Origin: Pseudorhodobacter antarcticus | GTDB taxonomy: Bacteria; Pseudomonadota; Alphaproteobacteria; Rhodobacterales; Rhodobacteraceae | Assembly (NCBI RefSeq): GCF_900110135.1 | Contig: NZ_FOCO01000006.1 | Coordinates: forward strand, 89,076 to 153,075 | Reading direction: 5' to 3' | DNA length: 64,000 nucleotides | Shown: one piece after another, positions 34,493 to 43,223 of the stretch | Numbering within the stretch: the stretch's first letter is position 1 | How the letters are laid out: each line of letters starts with the position of its first letter | The notes under the pieces: model-generated | Databases searched by the model: none | Told to the model about the DNA's origin: nothing | What the model saw: only the letters and a program-made list of their open reading frames with translations | Translations under genes and position numbers: made by a program

Positions 34493-34906
34493 ATGGCTGT
34501 GCAAAGCGGAAAAGATCTGCTGATCAAGCTAGATATGGTTGGCGATGGCAGCTTTGAGACGATTGCGGGGCTGCGCGCGTCGCGGATCAGTTTCAACGCG
34601 GAGACGGTGGATGTGACCAGTTTGGAAAGCACCGGCGGCTGGCGCGAGTTGCTGGCGGGGGCGGGTGTGAAAACAGCGTCCATTTCCGGGTCGGGGGTGT
34701 TTCGTGATGCGGGCACGGATGAACGCGCGCGCCAGATTTTCTTTGATGGAGAAATCCCGCTATTTCAGGTGATTATCCCTGATTTTGGTGTGGTGGAGGG
34801 GGCGTTTCAACTGTCGTCGATCGAATATGCGGGCAGCCATAACGGCGAGGCGACGTATGAGATGACGATGGTTTCGGCCGGCGCGCTGACCTTTACGGCG
34901 CTGTAA
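34493..34906 (+). CDS. GTA gene 9: major tail tube protein
   Basis: A 137-residue TP901-1-type tail protein: GKDLLIKLDMVGDGSFETIAGLRASRISFNAETVDVTSLES, SISGSGVFRDAGTDERARQIFFDGEIPLFQVIIPDFG, SSIEYAGSHNGEATYEMTMVSAGALTF. Hexamers stack into the tail tube. Its stop shares a base with the g10 ATG (TAATG). Confidence 0.94.
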   Translation: MAVQSGKDLLIKLDMVGDGSFETIAGLRASRISFNAETVDVTSLESTGGWRELLAGAGVKTASISGSGVFRDAGTDERARQIFFDGEIPLFQVIIPDFGVVEGAFQLSSIEYAGSHNGEATYEMTMVSAGALTFTAL

Positions 34907-35226
34907 TGGCGAACCCTTGGACGGGTGAGGTGGCCGTGGTGCTTGATGGCCAGCGCCATGTGGCCAAGCTGACGCTGGGGGCGCTGGCGGAGTTGGAGGC
35001 CGTGCTGGAAACCGGGACGCTGATTGAATTGGTGGAACGGTTTGAGGCGGGGCGGTTTTCAACGCGCGACGTGTTGGCGCTGCTGGTGGCGGGGCTGCGG
35101 GGCGGTGGTTGGCAAGGGTCGGCTGCGGATTTGCGCTGTGTCGAGATTGGCGGCGGCCCGGTGGAGGCGGCGCGGGTGGCGGCGGAATTGCTGGCGCGGG
35201 CGTTTTCTGTGCCGGGGGAGGCCTGA
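34906..35226 (+). CDS. GTA gene 10: tail assembly chaperone-like protein
   Basis: A 106-residue GTA-gp10 family protein (MANPWTGEVAVVLDGQRHVAKLTLGALAELEAVLETGTL, STRDVLALLVAGLRGGGW). Proteins at this position between tail tube and tape measure act as assembly chaperones in siphophages. Nothing unusual seen. Confidence 0.88.
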   Translation: MANPWTGEVAVVLDGQRHVAKLTLGALAELEAVLETGTLIELVERFEAGRFSTRDVLALLVAGLRGGGWQGSAADLRCVEIGGGPVEAARVAAELLARAFSVPGEA

Positions 35227-35229
35227 GCG

Positions 35230-35430
35230 ATGGATTGGGCGGGGCTGATGCAGGTGGGCCTGCATGTTTTGGGGCTGGCGCCCGCCGATTTCTGGCGGCT
35301 GACCCCGGTGGAATTGCGCATCAAACTGGGGGCGGCGGCGGTCGCTGCCCCTTTGAGCCGCGCGCGCTTGGAAGATTTGGCGCGCGCCTTTCCGGATGTA
35401 AAAAGGGAGCCTGAGCATGGCGGATATTGA
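35230..35430 (+). CDS. GTA gene 10.1: small tail assembly chaperone
   Basis: A 66-residue protein (MDWAGLMQVGLHVLGLAPADFWRLTPVELRIKLG) of the rcc01693-like TAC family, with the conserved W-LTP-EL pattern. It overlaps g11 by 14 nt. In many siphophages this second chaperone is made by frameshifting from the first; here it is a separate ORF starting 3 nt after g10. Confidence 0.85.
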   Translation: MDWAGLMQVGLHVLGLAPADFWRLTPVELRIKLGAAAVAAPLSRARLEDLARAFPDVKREPEHGGY

Positions 35431-36070
35431 GCGGTTGGAGGACCAGATCGCGGCGCTGGAGGTGTCGCTGGAGGGGACGGGCGGCATGGTGGCGGCGTTT
35501 GACGGCGAGTTGGGGCGGATGCGCGAGAGTTTGGTGTTTACCGGGCGCGAGGTCACCACGCTGTCCAACAGCATGGGCGGCGGTTTGCGGCGTGCGTTTG
35601 ATGGCGTGGTGTTTGACGGGATGAAGCTGTCGGACGCGCTGAAGGGTGTGGCGAAAACCATGAGCGACAGTGTGTATTCTGTTGCGATGAAACCTGTGCA
35701 AAACGCGCTGGGGGGATTGGTGGCGAATGGGCTGGGGTCAGTTTTGGGCGGGGTAATGCCCTTTGCCAATGGCGGTGCGTTTTCGCAAGGCCGGGTGATG
35801 CCGTTTGCCAAGGGGGGCGTTGTATCGCAGCCCACGAACTTTCCGATGCGTGGCGGGATGGGGTTGATGGGCGAGGCGGGACCGGAGGCGATTATGCCGC
35901 TGGCGCGCGGGGCCGATGGGCGGCTGGGCGTGCAGGCGGGGGGCGGCGGGCGGCCCGTGACGGTGGTGATGAACATCTCCACCCCCGATGTGGCCGGGTT
36001 TCAGCGCAGCCAAAGCCAGATTGCGGCGCTGGCCTCGCGGGCGTTGTCGCGCGGCCAGCGCAATAAGTAA
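35417..36070 (+). CDS. GTA gene 11: short tape-measure protein
   Basis: A 217-residue protein with an N-terminal helical part (IERLEDQIAALEVSLEGTGGMVAAFDGELGRMRESL), a Gly/Ala-rich hydrophobic middle (NALGGLVANGLGSVLGGVMPFANGGAFSQG) and the tape-measure C terminus GLMGEAGPEAIMPLARG. The tape measure sets tail length; this one is very short compared with siphophages, in line with the short GTA tail. Confidence 0.9.
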   Translation: MADIERLEDQIAALEVSLEGTGGMVAAFDGELGRMRESLVFTGREVTTLSNSMGGGLRRAFDGVVFDGMKLSDALKGVAKTMSDSVYSVAMKPVQNALGGLVANGLGSVLGGVMPFANGGAFSQGRVMPFAKGGVVSQPTNFPMRGGMGLMGEAGPEAIMPLARGADGRLGVQAGGGGRPVTVVMNISTPDVAGFQRSQSQIAALASRALSRGQRNK

Positions 36071-36081
36071 GGAGATATGGA

Positions 36082-36714
36082 ATGGGATTTCACGAGATAA
36101 GGTTTCCGGCGAACTTGAGCTTTGGCTCGGTCGGCGGACCAGAGCGGCGCACCGAGATTGTGACGCTGGCCAACGGGTTTGAAGAGCGCAACACACCTTG
36201 GGCCCATTCGCGCAGGCGCTATGATGCGGGCGTGAGTTTGCGCAGTTTGGATGATGTGGAGGCGCTGATTGCGTTCTTTGAAGCGCGGCGCGGGCAGTTG
36301 TTCGGGTTTCGCTGGAAAGATTGGTCGGATTACAAATCTTGCCTGCCATCCAAGGTGCCGGGGGCGCTGGACCAGTTGATTGGGCGGGGCGATGGGGTGT
36401 CGGTGACGTTTCAGTTGAGCAAAACCTATGCGTCGGGGGAGCAGACTTACACGCGGCCTGTGATCAAGCCAGTCGTTGGCAGTGTGAAACTGGCGCTGGC
36501 GGGTGACCCCAAGGTGGAGAGTTTGGAGTTTACAGTGGATCCGAACACCGGGGTAATCACTTTTCCGACGCCCCCCGATGAAGGCGTGCGGATCTCGGCG
36601 GGGTTTGAATTTGATGTGCCGGTGCGGTTTGATACGGACCGCATCCAGACATCCGTACAGTCGTTCAAAGCGGGTGATGTGCCGTCGGTGCCTGTTGTAG
36701 AGCTGCGGGTTTGA
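36082..36714 (+). CDS. GTA gene 12: distal tail protein (DUF2460)
   Basis: A 210-residue DUF2460 protein: MGFHEIRFPANLSFGSVGGPERRTEIVTLANGFEERNTPWAHSRRRYDAG, EALIAFFEARRGQLFGFRWKDWSDYKS, VRFDTDRIQTSVQSFKAGDVPSVPVVELRV. It corresponds to the distal tail hub ring. AAGGAG precedes the start, and the TGA overlaps the g13 ATG. Confidence 0.93.
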   Translation: MGFHEIRFPANLSFGSVGGPERRTEIVTLANGFEERNTPWAHSRRRYDAGVSLRSLDDVEALIAFFEARRGQLFGFRWKDWSDYKSCLPSKVPGALDQLIGRGDGVSVTFQLSKTYASGEQTYTRPVIKPVVGSVKLALAGDPKVESLEFTVDPNTGVITFPTPPDEGVRISAGFEFDVPVRFDTDRIQTSVQSFKAGDVPSVPVVELRV

Positions 36715-37601
36715 TGGGCGCGCGGGAGGCGCTGTATGCGCATCTGGCCAGTGGGGCGACCACCGTTTGCCGGGCGTGGGAAATTGCGCGCAAGGATGGG
36801 GTTTGGTTTGGGTTCACCGATCATGACCGTGATTTGGTGTTTGGTGGCAAGGTTTACAAAGCCAATTCGGGGCTGACGGCGCGGGCGTTGCAGCAGACCA
36901 CGGGCCTGTCGGTGGACAACACTGAGGCGATGGGCGCGTTGTCGGATTTGGCCGTATCAGAGGCGGATATTCTGGCGGGGCGGTTTGATGGTGCGGGGTT
37001 GATTGGCTGGCAGGTGAATTGGGCCAACCCAGAGGACCGCGCGTTGACGTTTCGCGGCACAATCGGTGAGATTGCGCGGGCGGGTGGCGCGTTTCAAGCC
37101 GAACTGCGGGGGTTGACCGAAGTGTTGAACCAGCCACAAGGGCGCGCGTTTCAGCGCAGTTGTGCGGCGGTGTTGGGGGATGCGGGATGCAAGTTTAACC
37201 TTTTGCAACAGGGGTTTACGCAAACCGTTGTGGTTGTGGAGGTGACGCAAAACCGAGCGTTTCGGTTTGTGGGTTTGCCGGGTGTCGCCCCGCGTTGGTT
37301 CGATTCGGGACGATTGACGGTGATATCGGGGGCCGCTGTGGGCTTGGTCGGGGTGATCAAGGCGGACCGGGATGTGCAAGGCCAGCGCGAGGTTGAGGTT
37401 TGGCAGCAAATCCCCGCGGCGGTTGTGGTGGGTGATACACTGCGGCTGGAGGCGGGGTGTGACAAGCGGGCCGAAACGTGCCGATTGAAGTTCGCGAATT
37501 TCGCGAATTTTCGAGGGTTTCCAGATATTCCGGGTGAGGATTGGCTGGCGTCTTATCCGGTGTCGTCACAGGTTAACCGGGGCGGGAGTTTGGTGCGATG
37601 A
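36714..37601 (+). CDS. GTA gene 13: hub protein (DUF2163)
   Basis: A 295-residue DUF2163 protein: AREALYAHLASGATTVCRAWEIARKDGVWFGFTDHDRDL, QTTGLSVDNTEAMGALSD, and the C-terminal Cys-containing stretch RLEAGCDKRAETCRLKFANFANFRGFPDIPGEDWL. In the RcGTA particle structure the hub protein at this position binds an iron-sulfur cluster through conserved cysteines; the Cys residues here (also CAAVLGDAGCKF) are consistent with that. It overlaps g14 by 4 nt. Confidence 0.92.
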   Translation: MGAREALYAHLASGATTVCRAWEIARKDGVWFGFTDHDRDLVFGGKVYKANSGLTARALQQTTGLSVDNTEAMGALSDLAVSEADILAGRFDGAGLIGWQVNWANPEDRALTFRGTIGEIARAGGAFQAELRGLTEVLNQPQGRAFQRSCAAVLGDAGCKFNLLQQGFTQTVVVVEVTQNRAFRFVGLPGVAPRWFDSGRLTVISGAAVGLVGVIKADRDVQGQREVEVWQQIPAAVVVGDTLRLEAGCDKRAETCRLKFANFANFRGFPDIPGEDWLASYPVSSQVNRGGSLVR

Positions 37602-38032
37602 CGCCAGCCCAAGTGCGGATTGTGGCGGAGGCGCGGGGCTGGATTGGTACGCCTTATGTGCATCAAGCCAGTTGCAAGGGGGCAGGGACCGATTGTTTGG
37701 GCCTGCTGCGCGGCGTTTGGCGCGCTTTGCACGGGCCAGAGCCGGAACTGGTGCCTGCCTATACCGCCGATTGGGCGGAGCCTTTGCGCGACGAGATTTT
37801 GCTGCGCGCGGCCTGTCGTTGGTTGGTGCGCAAGCCGATAGAGGCGGGGGCTGTGGGCGATGTTTTGCTGTTTCGGATGCGTGACGGCAGTGTTGCCAAA
37901 CATCTGGGGATTGCGGGGTCTGAGGGGCCCAGCCTTAGCTTTATCCACGCCTATACCGGGCATGGTGTCATTGAAAGCCCACTGTCAGAGCCGTGGGCGC
38001 GCCGCGTGGTGGCGCGGTTTGAATTTCCATAA
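37598..38032 (+). CDS. GTA gene 14: NlpC/P60 cell-wall peptidase
   Basis: A 144-residue NlpC/P60 hydrolase, expected at the tail tip to cut peptidoglycan during DNA delivery. The catalytic Cys33 is in ASCKGAGTDCLGLLRGVW, and the His follows in DGSVAKHLGIAG. The start overlaps g13 (ATGA). Confidence 0.94.
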   Translation: MTPAQVRIVAEARGWIGTPYVHQASCKGAGTDCLGLLRGVWRALHGPEPELVPAYTADWAEPLRDEILLRAACRWLVRKPIEAGAVGDVLLFRMRDGSVAKHLGIAGSEGPSLSFIHAYTGHGVIESPLSEPWARRVVARFEFP

Positions 38033-38045
38033 AGGAGTGCTGTGA

Positions 38046-41000
38046 ATGGCGACGATCCTTCTGTCTGCTGTTGGTGCCGCCGCTGGGGCGGGGTTTGGGG
38101 GCACTGTTTTGGGCCTGTCGGGAGCGGTTATTGGCCGTGCGGTTGGGGCCACTTTGGGGCGGGTCATTGACCAGCGGTTGATGGGGGCCGGATCGGATGC
38201 CGTGGAGACGGGGCGGGTGGAGCGGTTCCGGTTGACCGGCGCGTCTGAGGGGGCGGCGGTGCCGCAGGTTTACGGGCGGATGCGGGTTGCGGGGCAAGTG
38301 ATTTGGGCGACGCAGTTTGTGGAAAACCCCACCACCACAGGCGGTGGGGGGGGCGGCAAAGGAGCGCCCAAAACGGCGCCTGCGGCGCGTGTGACGACAT
38401 ATTCTTATAGCGTCAGCTTTGCTGTGGCGCTGTGTGAGGGCGAGATTTCCACGGTTGGCCGGATCTGGGCCGATGGGATTGAGATTGACCGCGACAGCAT
38501 CAACCTGCGGGTTTATCGCGGCACAGAGACGCAATTGCCAGACCCGAAAATTGAGGCAGTTGAAGGGCTTGGTAACGCCCCTGCCTATCGCGGGATTGCG
38601 TATGTTGTTTTGGAAAGTCTGGATATTGGTCGGTTTGTCAACCGCGTGCCGCAAATGACGTTTGAGGTGGTGCGGCCCGCGCAAGGGGATTACGCGCAGA
38701 CCACCACCGATTTGACGCGGGCCGTGCGGGCCGTGGCGATGATGCCGGGCACGGGGGAATATGCGCTGGCGACAACCGCGCTTTATTACAATGATGGACC
38801 GGGCCTTGCGCGCAGTGCAAATGTCAATTCACCATCTGGTAAGGCGGATTTTGTGACATCGTTGCGCCAAATGCGCGGCGAGATACCGAATGTGGGGTCG
38901 GTGTCGCTGATCGTGTCTTGGTTTGGCGATGATCTGCGCTGTGGCGCGTGCCAAGTGATGCCCAAGGTGGAGCAAAACCTGCAAGATGCCCAAGGGATGC
39001 TGTGGCGTGCGGGCGGTATCACGCGTGGCCAAGCGCAGATTATTGTCAAGGATGCGGGTCGGTCTGTTTATGGTGGGACGCCATCGGATATGTCGGTTAT
39101 CCAGTCAATCCAAGCGGTGCGCGCCGGTGGGCAAGAGGTGATGTTTTACCCGTTCATCTTGATGGATCAGATGGCGGGGAATGGGCGCACTGACCCTTAT
39201 ACCGGGGCTGCCGATCAAGCGGTTCTGCCGTGGCGCGGGCGGATTACGTTGTCGACAGCACCCGGCCGTGCGGACAGCCCAGACCGGACTGGGGCGGCGG
39301 TGGCGGAAGTGGCAGCCTTTTTTGGCACGGCGCAGGTTTCCCATTTTACGCTGTCGGGAGGTCTTGTGTCCTATTCCGGGCCTGCGGAATGGCGGTATCG
39401 GCGGTTTATTTTGCATTACGCCTATTTGTGTGTTGCGGCGGGCGGGGTCGATGCGTTTTGTATCGGGTCCGAGATGCGCGGCTTGACCCATATTCGGGGC
39501 GCTGGTGACAGCTTTCCGGCTGTTATTGCCTTGCGCCAATTGGCGGCGGAGGTGCGCGCGATTTTGGGGCCGAACACCAAGATAAGCTATGCTGCGGATT
39601 GGTCCGAGTATTTTGGATTGCAGGCCGATGGGAATGTCTATTTCCACCTTGATCCGTTGTGGGCGGATACCAACATCGATTTCATCGGCATCGACAATTA
39701 CATGCCGTTGTCCGATTGGCGCGATGCGGACGATCATGCGGATATTGCGTTTTCATCCATCTATAACTTGGACTATCTGCGCGGCAATGTGATGGGCGGC
39801 GAGGGGTATGATTGGTATTATGACAGCGCTGAGGGGGAGGCCGCACAGCGCCGCCTGCCAATTGAGGATGGCGCGTATGATGAGCCGTGGGTTTACCGCT
39901 ACAAGGACCTGAAAAACTGGTGGCTGAACCCGCATCACAACCGGATTTCCGGGCAGCGCCAGCTGGTTTCGACCGATTGGGTGCCGCAGTCCAAGCCGTT
40001 CCGCTTCACCGAATATGGCTGTGCGGCAATCAACATGGGCACCAATGAACCGAACAAGTTCTTGGACCCGAAATCGTCGGAATCCAGCCTGCCTAAGCAG
40101 TCAAACGGGCTGCGCGATGATACGATTCAGATGCAGTATTTGCGGGCGATGACGCAGGCCTGGGCTTTGCCTGCGAACAACCCCACATCAATGATTTATG
40201 GTGGGGCGATGGTGGATATGTCGCGCGCACATGCTTGGGCATGGGATGCGCGGCCTTTTCCGCAGTTCCCAAACACTTTGGCGATTTGGTCGGATGGTGA
40301 CAACTATTCGCGCGGGCATTGGTTGACCGGGCGCGGTACCAATGTGCCGTTGGCATTGGTGGTGGCGGAGATTTGTGAGCGGTCTGGCTTGGCCGATTTT
40401 GACGTATCGCGGTTGTACGGCGTGGTGCGCGGCTTTGCGCCGGATGGGGTTGGAACGGCGCGTGCAGCCTTGCAGCCGTTGATGCTGGCTTACGGGTTTG
40501 AAGCGGTGGAACGGGATGGGATTTTGCTGTTCCAGATGCGCGGCGATCAGCGGGCCGTTGCGGTGGACCCGGCGCGATTGGTGGAAACCACTGCGCTGGA
40601 AGGCACGTTGGAAACCATGCGCACGCCCGAGGCGGAAACTGCGGGGCGTGTCAGGTTGACTTTTATCGAGGCGGAGGCTGATTTTGGCAACCGTCAGGTG
40701 GAAGCGGTTTTCCCGGATGAGGAAAGCTTTGGCGTGTCGCAAGGGGATGTGGCGCTGGCGCTGACGGATGGTGAAGGGCGCAGCATCGCGGAGCGTTGGC
40801 TGTCTGAGGCGCGGGTGTCACGCGATACGGCGCGGTTTGCGTTGCCGCGTTCTATGGCACATTTGGGCGCGGGGGATGTGGTGGGTCTTGCTGGTCAAAC
40901 TTACCGCATTGACCGTGTGGAACAATCCGAATCCGCGTTGATTGAAGCGGTGCGGACGGAACGGCAGGTATACACCCCGGCCGATACGGTGGAGACGCGG

Positions 41001-41951
41001 CGCCAAGTCAACCCATTTGTGCCTGCGGCCCCCGTGTTCCCTTTATTCTTGGATTTGCCTTTGCTGACGGGCGAAGAGGTCGAACATGCCCCCCATATTG
41101 CAGTAACGGCGCGCCCGTGGCCCCAATCTGTGGGGGTGTGGATCGCGGTTACAGATGCCGGTTACAACATCAACCGCGTGATCACCCGGCCTGCAGTTTT
41201 GGGGATTACGCAAAGCCCGCTTGGGGCAGCACAGCCGGACCTTTGGGACCGCGCAGCACCGTTGCGCGTGAAGCTGAGCAATGGGGAATTGTCCAGTGCG
41301 GTTCAGCTTGACCTGTTGGCGGGTGCAAATGCCTTTGCGATTGGGGATGGCAGTTCAGACAATTGGGAGGTTGTGCAGTTTCGCGATGTGGCCCTGATTG
41401 CACCTGATATCTATGATCTTGGCCATGCTTTGCGCGGGCAGGTGGGCACGAATGGGGCAATGCCCGCTGTCTGGCCGCCGGGCAGTTTTGTGGTCTTGCT
41501 GGAGCCGTCTTTGACCCAAATTGATGTGGCGCTGTCTGCGCGGGGATCGGCGCGCAACTACCGCATCGGGACTTTGGCGCGGGGTGTGGATGACCCAAGT
41601 GTCATTCACCGGGTTGAGGCGTTTTCCGGGATCGGTTTGCGGCCCTATTCACCCGCCCACCTGAAGGTGAAAGCCTTGGCCAGCGGTGACTTGATGGTCG
41701 GTTGGACGCGGCGAACCCGGATAGACGGCGACAATTGGGCGGCGTTTGAGGTGCCGCTGGGCGAGACACAGGAGCAATATTTGTTGCGGATTGTGCGCGC
41801 TGGGTCTGTGGTGCGCGAAGTGACGGTCGCACACCCAAACTGGATCTACGCGGCCGGGATGAAAGCGGTGGATGCGGGTGAAACGCTGTTGGTGGCGCAA
41901 TTGTCCGACCGCTTTGGTCCAGGTCCATTTGCCGAACTGCCCTTGGTGTGA
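38046..41951 (+). CDS. GTA gene 15: tail-tip megatron/host-specificity protein
   Basis: A 1,301-residue protein. The N-terminal part (MATILLSAVGAAAGAGFGGTVLGLSGA, then VPQVYGRMRVAGQVIWATQF) is hub-like. The middle (about residues 440-760) is the GTA TIM-barrel, with TKISYAADWSEYFGLQADG, LWADTNIDFIGIDNYMPLSDW and KPFRFTEYGCAAINMGTNEPNKF. The C-terminal third is a phage tail-fibre-like beta-rich part. It forms the tip that contacts the recipient. AAAGGAG lies upstream. Confidence 0.94.
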   Translation: MATILLSAVGAAAGAGFGGTVLGLSGAVIGRAVGATLGRVIDQRLMGAGSDAVETGRVERFRLTGASEGAAVPQVYGRMRVAGQVIWATQFVENPTTTGGGGGGKGAPKTAPAARVTTYSYSVSFAVALCEGEISTVGRIWADGIEIDRDSINLRVYRGTETQLPDPKIEAVEGLGNAPAYRGIAYVVLESLDIGRFVNRVPQMTFEVVRPAQGDYAQTTTDLTRAVRAVAMMPGTGEYALATTALYYNDGPGLARSANVNSPSGKADFVTSLRQMRGEIPNVGSVSLIVSWFGDDLRCGACQVMPKVEQNLQDAQGMLWRAGGITRGQAQIIVKDAGRSVYGGTPSDMSVIQSIQAVRAGGQEVMFYPFILMDQMAGNGRTDPYTGAADQAVLPWRGRITLSTAPGRADSPDRTGAAVAEVAAFFGTAQVSHFTLSGGLVSYSGPAEWRYRRFILHYAYLCVAAGGVDAFCIGSEMRGLTHIRGAGDSFPAVIALRQLAAEVRAILGPNTKISYAADWSEYFGLQADGNVYFHLDPLWADTNIDFIGIDNYMPLSDWRDADDHADIAFSSIYNLDYLRGNVMGGEGYDWYYDSAEGEAAQRRLPIEDGAYDEPWVYRYKDLKNWWLNPHHNRISGQRQLVSTDWVPQSKPFRFTEYGCAAINMGTNEPNKFLDPKSSESSLPKQSNGLRDDTIQMQYLRAMTQAWALPANNPTSMIYGGAMVDMSRAHAWAWDARPFPQFPNTLAIWSDGDNYSRGHWLTGRGTNVPLALVVAEICERSGLADFDVSRLYGVVRGFAPDGVGTARAALQPLMLAYGFEAVERDGILLFQMRGDQRAVAVDPARLVETTALEGTLETMRTPEAETAGRVRLTFIEAEADFGNRQVEAVFPDEESFGVSQGDVALALTDGEGRSIAERWLSEARVSRDTARFALPRSMAHLGAGDVVGLAGQTYRIDRVEQSESALIEAVRTERQVYTPADTVETRRQVNPFVPAAPVFPLFLDLPLLTGEEVEHAPHIAVTARPWPQSVGVWIAVTDAGYNINRVITRPAVLGITQSPLGAAQPDLWDRAAPLRVKLSNGELSSAVQLDLLAGANAFAIGDGSSDNWEVVQFRDVALIAPDIYDLGHALRGQVGTNGAMPAVWPPGSFVVLLEPSLTQIDVALSARGSARNYRIGTLARGVDDPSVIHRVEAFSGIGLRPYSPAHLKVKALASGDLMVGWTRRTRIDGDNWAAFEVPLGETQEQYLLRIVRAGSVVREVTVAHPNWIYAAGMKAVDAGETLLVAQLSDRFGPGPFAELPLV

Positions 41952-41961
41952 TGGGCAGAAA

Positions 41962-42273
41962 ATGCGACAGATCTTGATTGGTGACGTGATTGCAGCGGCG
42001 CGTTCGGTTTTGAACGTGCCGCGCGATGTGCGGGCGCGCAGGCTTGTACAGCTGTTGGACCAAGCGCTTGTTGCGGATAAGGTGACCAAGCGCACGGGGC
42101 GCCCGCATTTTGCATGGGGGAATGGCAGCCTGATGGCCGCCTGTCCACAACGGCATCACAAGGATGCGCCGCCTTTGGCGGAGCAGGCGTATCTGGAGGC
42201 GCTGCGTGACACGATCGACCAAGTGATCCTTTGGAAACAAAGGGATTCATCACAGACGCGGCATCACGGCTGA
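41962..42273 (+). CDS. Small protein following GTA gene 15 (function unknown)
   Basis: A 103-residue protein starting MRQILIGDVIAAARSVLNVPRDVRARRLVQLLDQALVADK, then RTGRPHFAWGNGSLMAACPQR and EQAYLEALRDTIDQVILWKQR. It is helical, soluble and basic. I recall similar genes after g15 in other Rhodobacterales but know no function. It starts 11 bp after g15, so it is cotranscribed with the GTA cluster. It has no feature of a known GTA maturation or lysis protein. Confidence 0.72.
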   Translation: MRQILIGDVIAAARSVLNVPRDVRARRLVQLLDQALVADKVTKRTGRPHFAWGNGSLMAACPQRHHKDAPPLAEQAYLEALRDTIDQVILWKQRDSSQTRHHG

Positions 42274-42313
42274 AACCTTGCGCAACTGGTGGACCATTAG
42301 GCAGGTCGTGGCC

Positions 42314-42319
42314 TATAAT
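42314..42319 (+). promoter_or_regulatory. -10 element of the cysE promoter
   Basis: A perfect TATAAT 30 bp before the cysE ATG. The matching -35 is weak (TGGACC, 18 bp upstream). It separates cysE transcription from the GTA operon; no terminator is obvious between 42273 and 42349. Confidence 0.5.
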
Positions 42320-42348
42320 AGATCCAAAGTGATGCAAGGAGATGGGCC

Positions 42349-43152
42349 ATGGCCGAACAAAAACAAAATCTTGCGGCGGTTGATCCGGTGTGGCGGCGGG
42401 TCTGCGACGAGGCGGTTCAGGCCATCGCAAACGAGCCCCTGTTGGGGGGGCTGATCCATTCAAGCGTGCTGCACCATGCCTCGTTTGAACGGGCTTTGGC
42501 CTATCGGTTTTCGTTAAAACTGGCATCTGGCGAAATGAGCGAGCAGATTTTGCGCGAAATCGCGGACGAAGCGTTTGCGGCTGATACCACGCTGGGGCGG
42601 GCGGCGCGGGCGGATATTATGGCGGTGCTGGAGCGTGATCCGGCTTGCAGTCGGTTCTTGCAGCCACTGCTGTTTTTCAAAGGGTTTCAAGCAGTCCAAG
42701 CTTACCGCATCGCGCATTGGCTGTGGCATCAAGGGCGGCGCGATTTGGCGTATTTTGTTCAGATGCGCGTGTCCGAAGTGCTTGGTGTTGATATTCATCC
42801 CGCGGCCAAACTGGGGCGCGGGATTATGATCGACCACGCCCATTCGATTGTGATTGGTGAAACGGCGGTGGTGGGCGACAACGTGTCCATGCTGCATTCC
42901 GTGACCTTGGGCGGGACTGGCAAGGAAGATGGTGATCGCCACCCCAAGATCGGCGATGGCGTTTTGATTGGCGCGGGTGCCAAGGTTTTAGGCAATATCA
43001 AGGTGGGGTACTGTTCGCGCATCGCAGCAGGTTCCGTGGTTTTGCAAGATATTCCGCCCTGCAAGACGGTTGCAGGCATCCCGGCGCGTGTGGTGGGGGA
43101 GGCGGGGTGTGATCAGCCGTCCATCATGATGAACCAAGTGTTCGACGGTTAA
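42349..43152 (+). CDS. cysE: Serine O-acetyltransferase
   Basis: A 267-residue enzyme for the first step of cysteine synthesis. The N-terminal helical domain (VDPVWRRVCDEAVQAIANEPLLGGLIHSSVL) is followed by the left-handed beta-helix with DIHPAAKLGRGIMIDHAHSIVIGETAVVGDNVSMLHSVTLGGTGK and the acetyl-CoA/serine loop with DGDRHPKIGDGVLIGAGAKVLGN. AAGGAG precedes the ATG. It is the usual gene downstream of GTA clusters. Confidence 0.96.
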   Translation: MAEQKQNLAAVDPVWRRVCDEAVQAIANEPLLGGLIHSSVLHHASFERALAYRFSLKLASGEMSEQILREIADEAFAADTTLGRAARADIMAVLERDPACSRFLQPLLFFKGFQAVQAYRIAHWLWHQGRRDLAYFVQMRVSEVLGVDIHPAAKLGRGIMIDHAHSIVIGETAVVGDNVSMLHSVTLGGTGKEDGDRHPKIGDGVLIGAGAKVLGNIKVGYCSRIAAGSVVLQDIPPCKTVAGIPARVVGEAGCDQPSIMMNQVFDG

Positions 43153-43171
43153 GGTCTAGCTGTCAGACATG

Positions 43172-43206
43172 AAAAAGCCCGGCTGCGATATGCAGCCGGG
43201 CTTTTT
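43172..43206. terminator. Bidirectional terminator, cysE / pdhC
   Basis: A perfect 15-bp stem, AAAAAGCCCGGCTGC with GCAGCCGGGCTTTTT, loop GATAT, with T-rich ends in both directions between converging genes. Confidence 0.9.
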
Positions 43207-43223
43207 TTGTTTTAATGGGGCGA

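Noticed and set aside
27926..42273. Ordinary prophage
   Set aside because: No integrase, repressor, replication or lysis genes and no attachment sites; gene order and the flanking cysE match a gene transfer agent.
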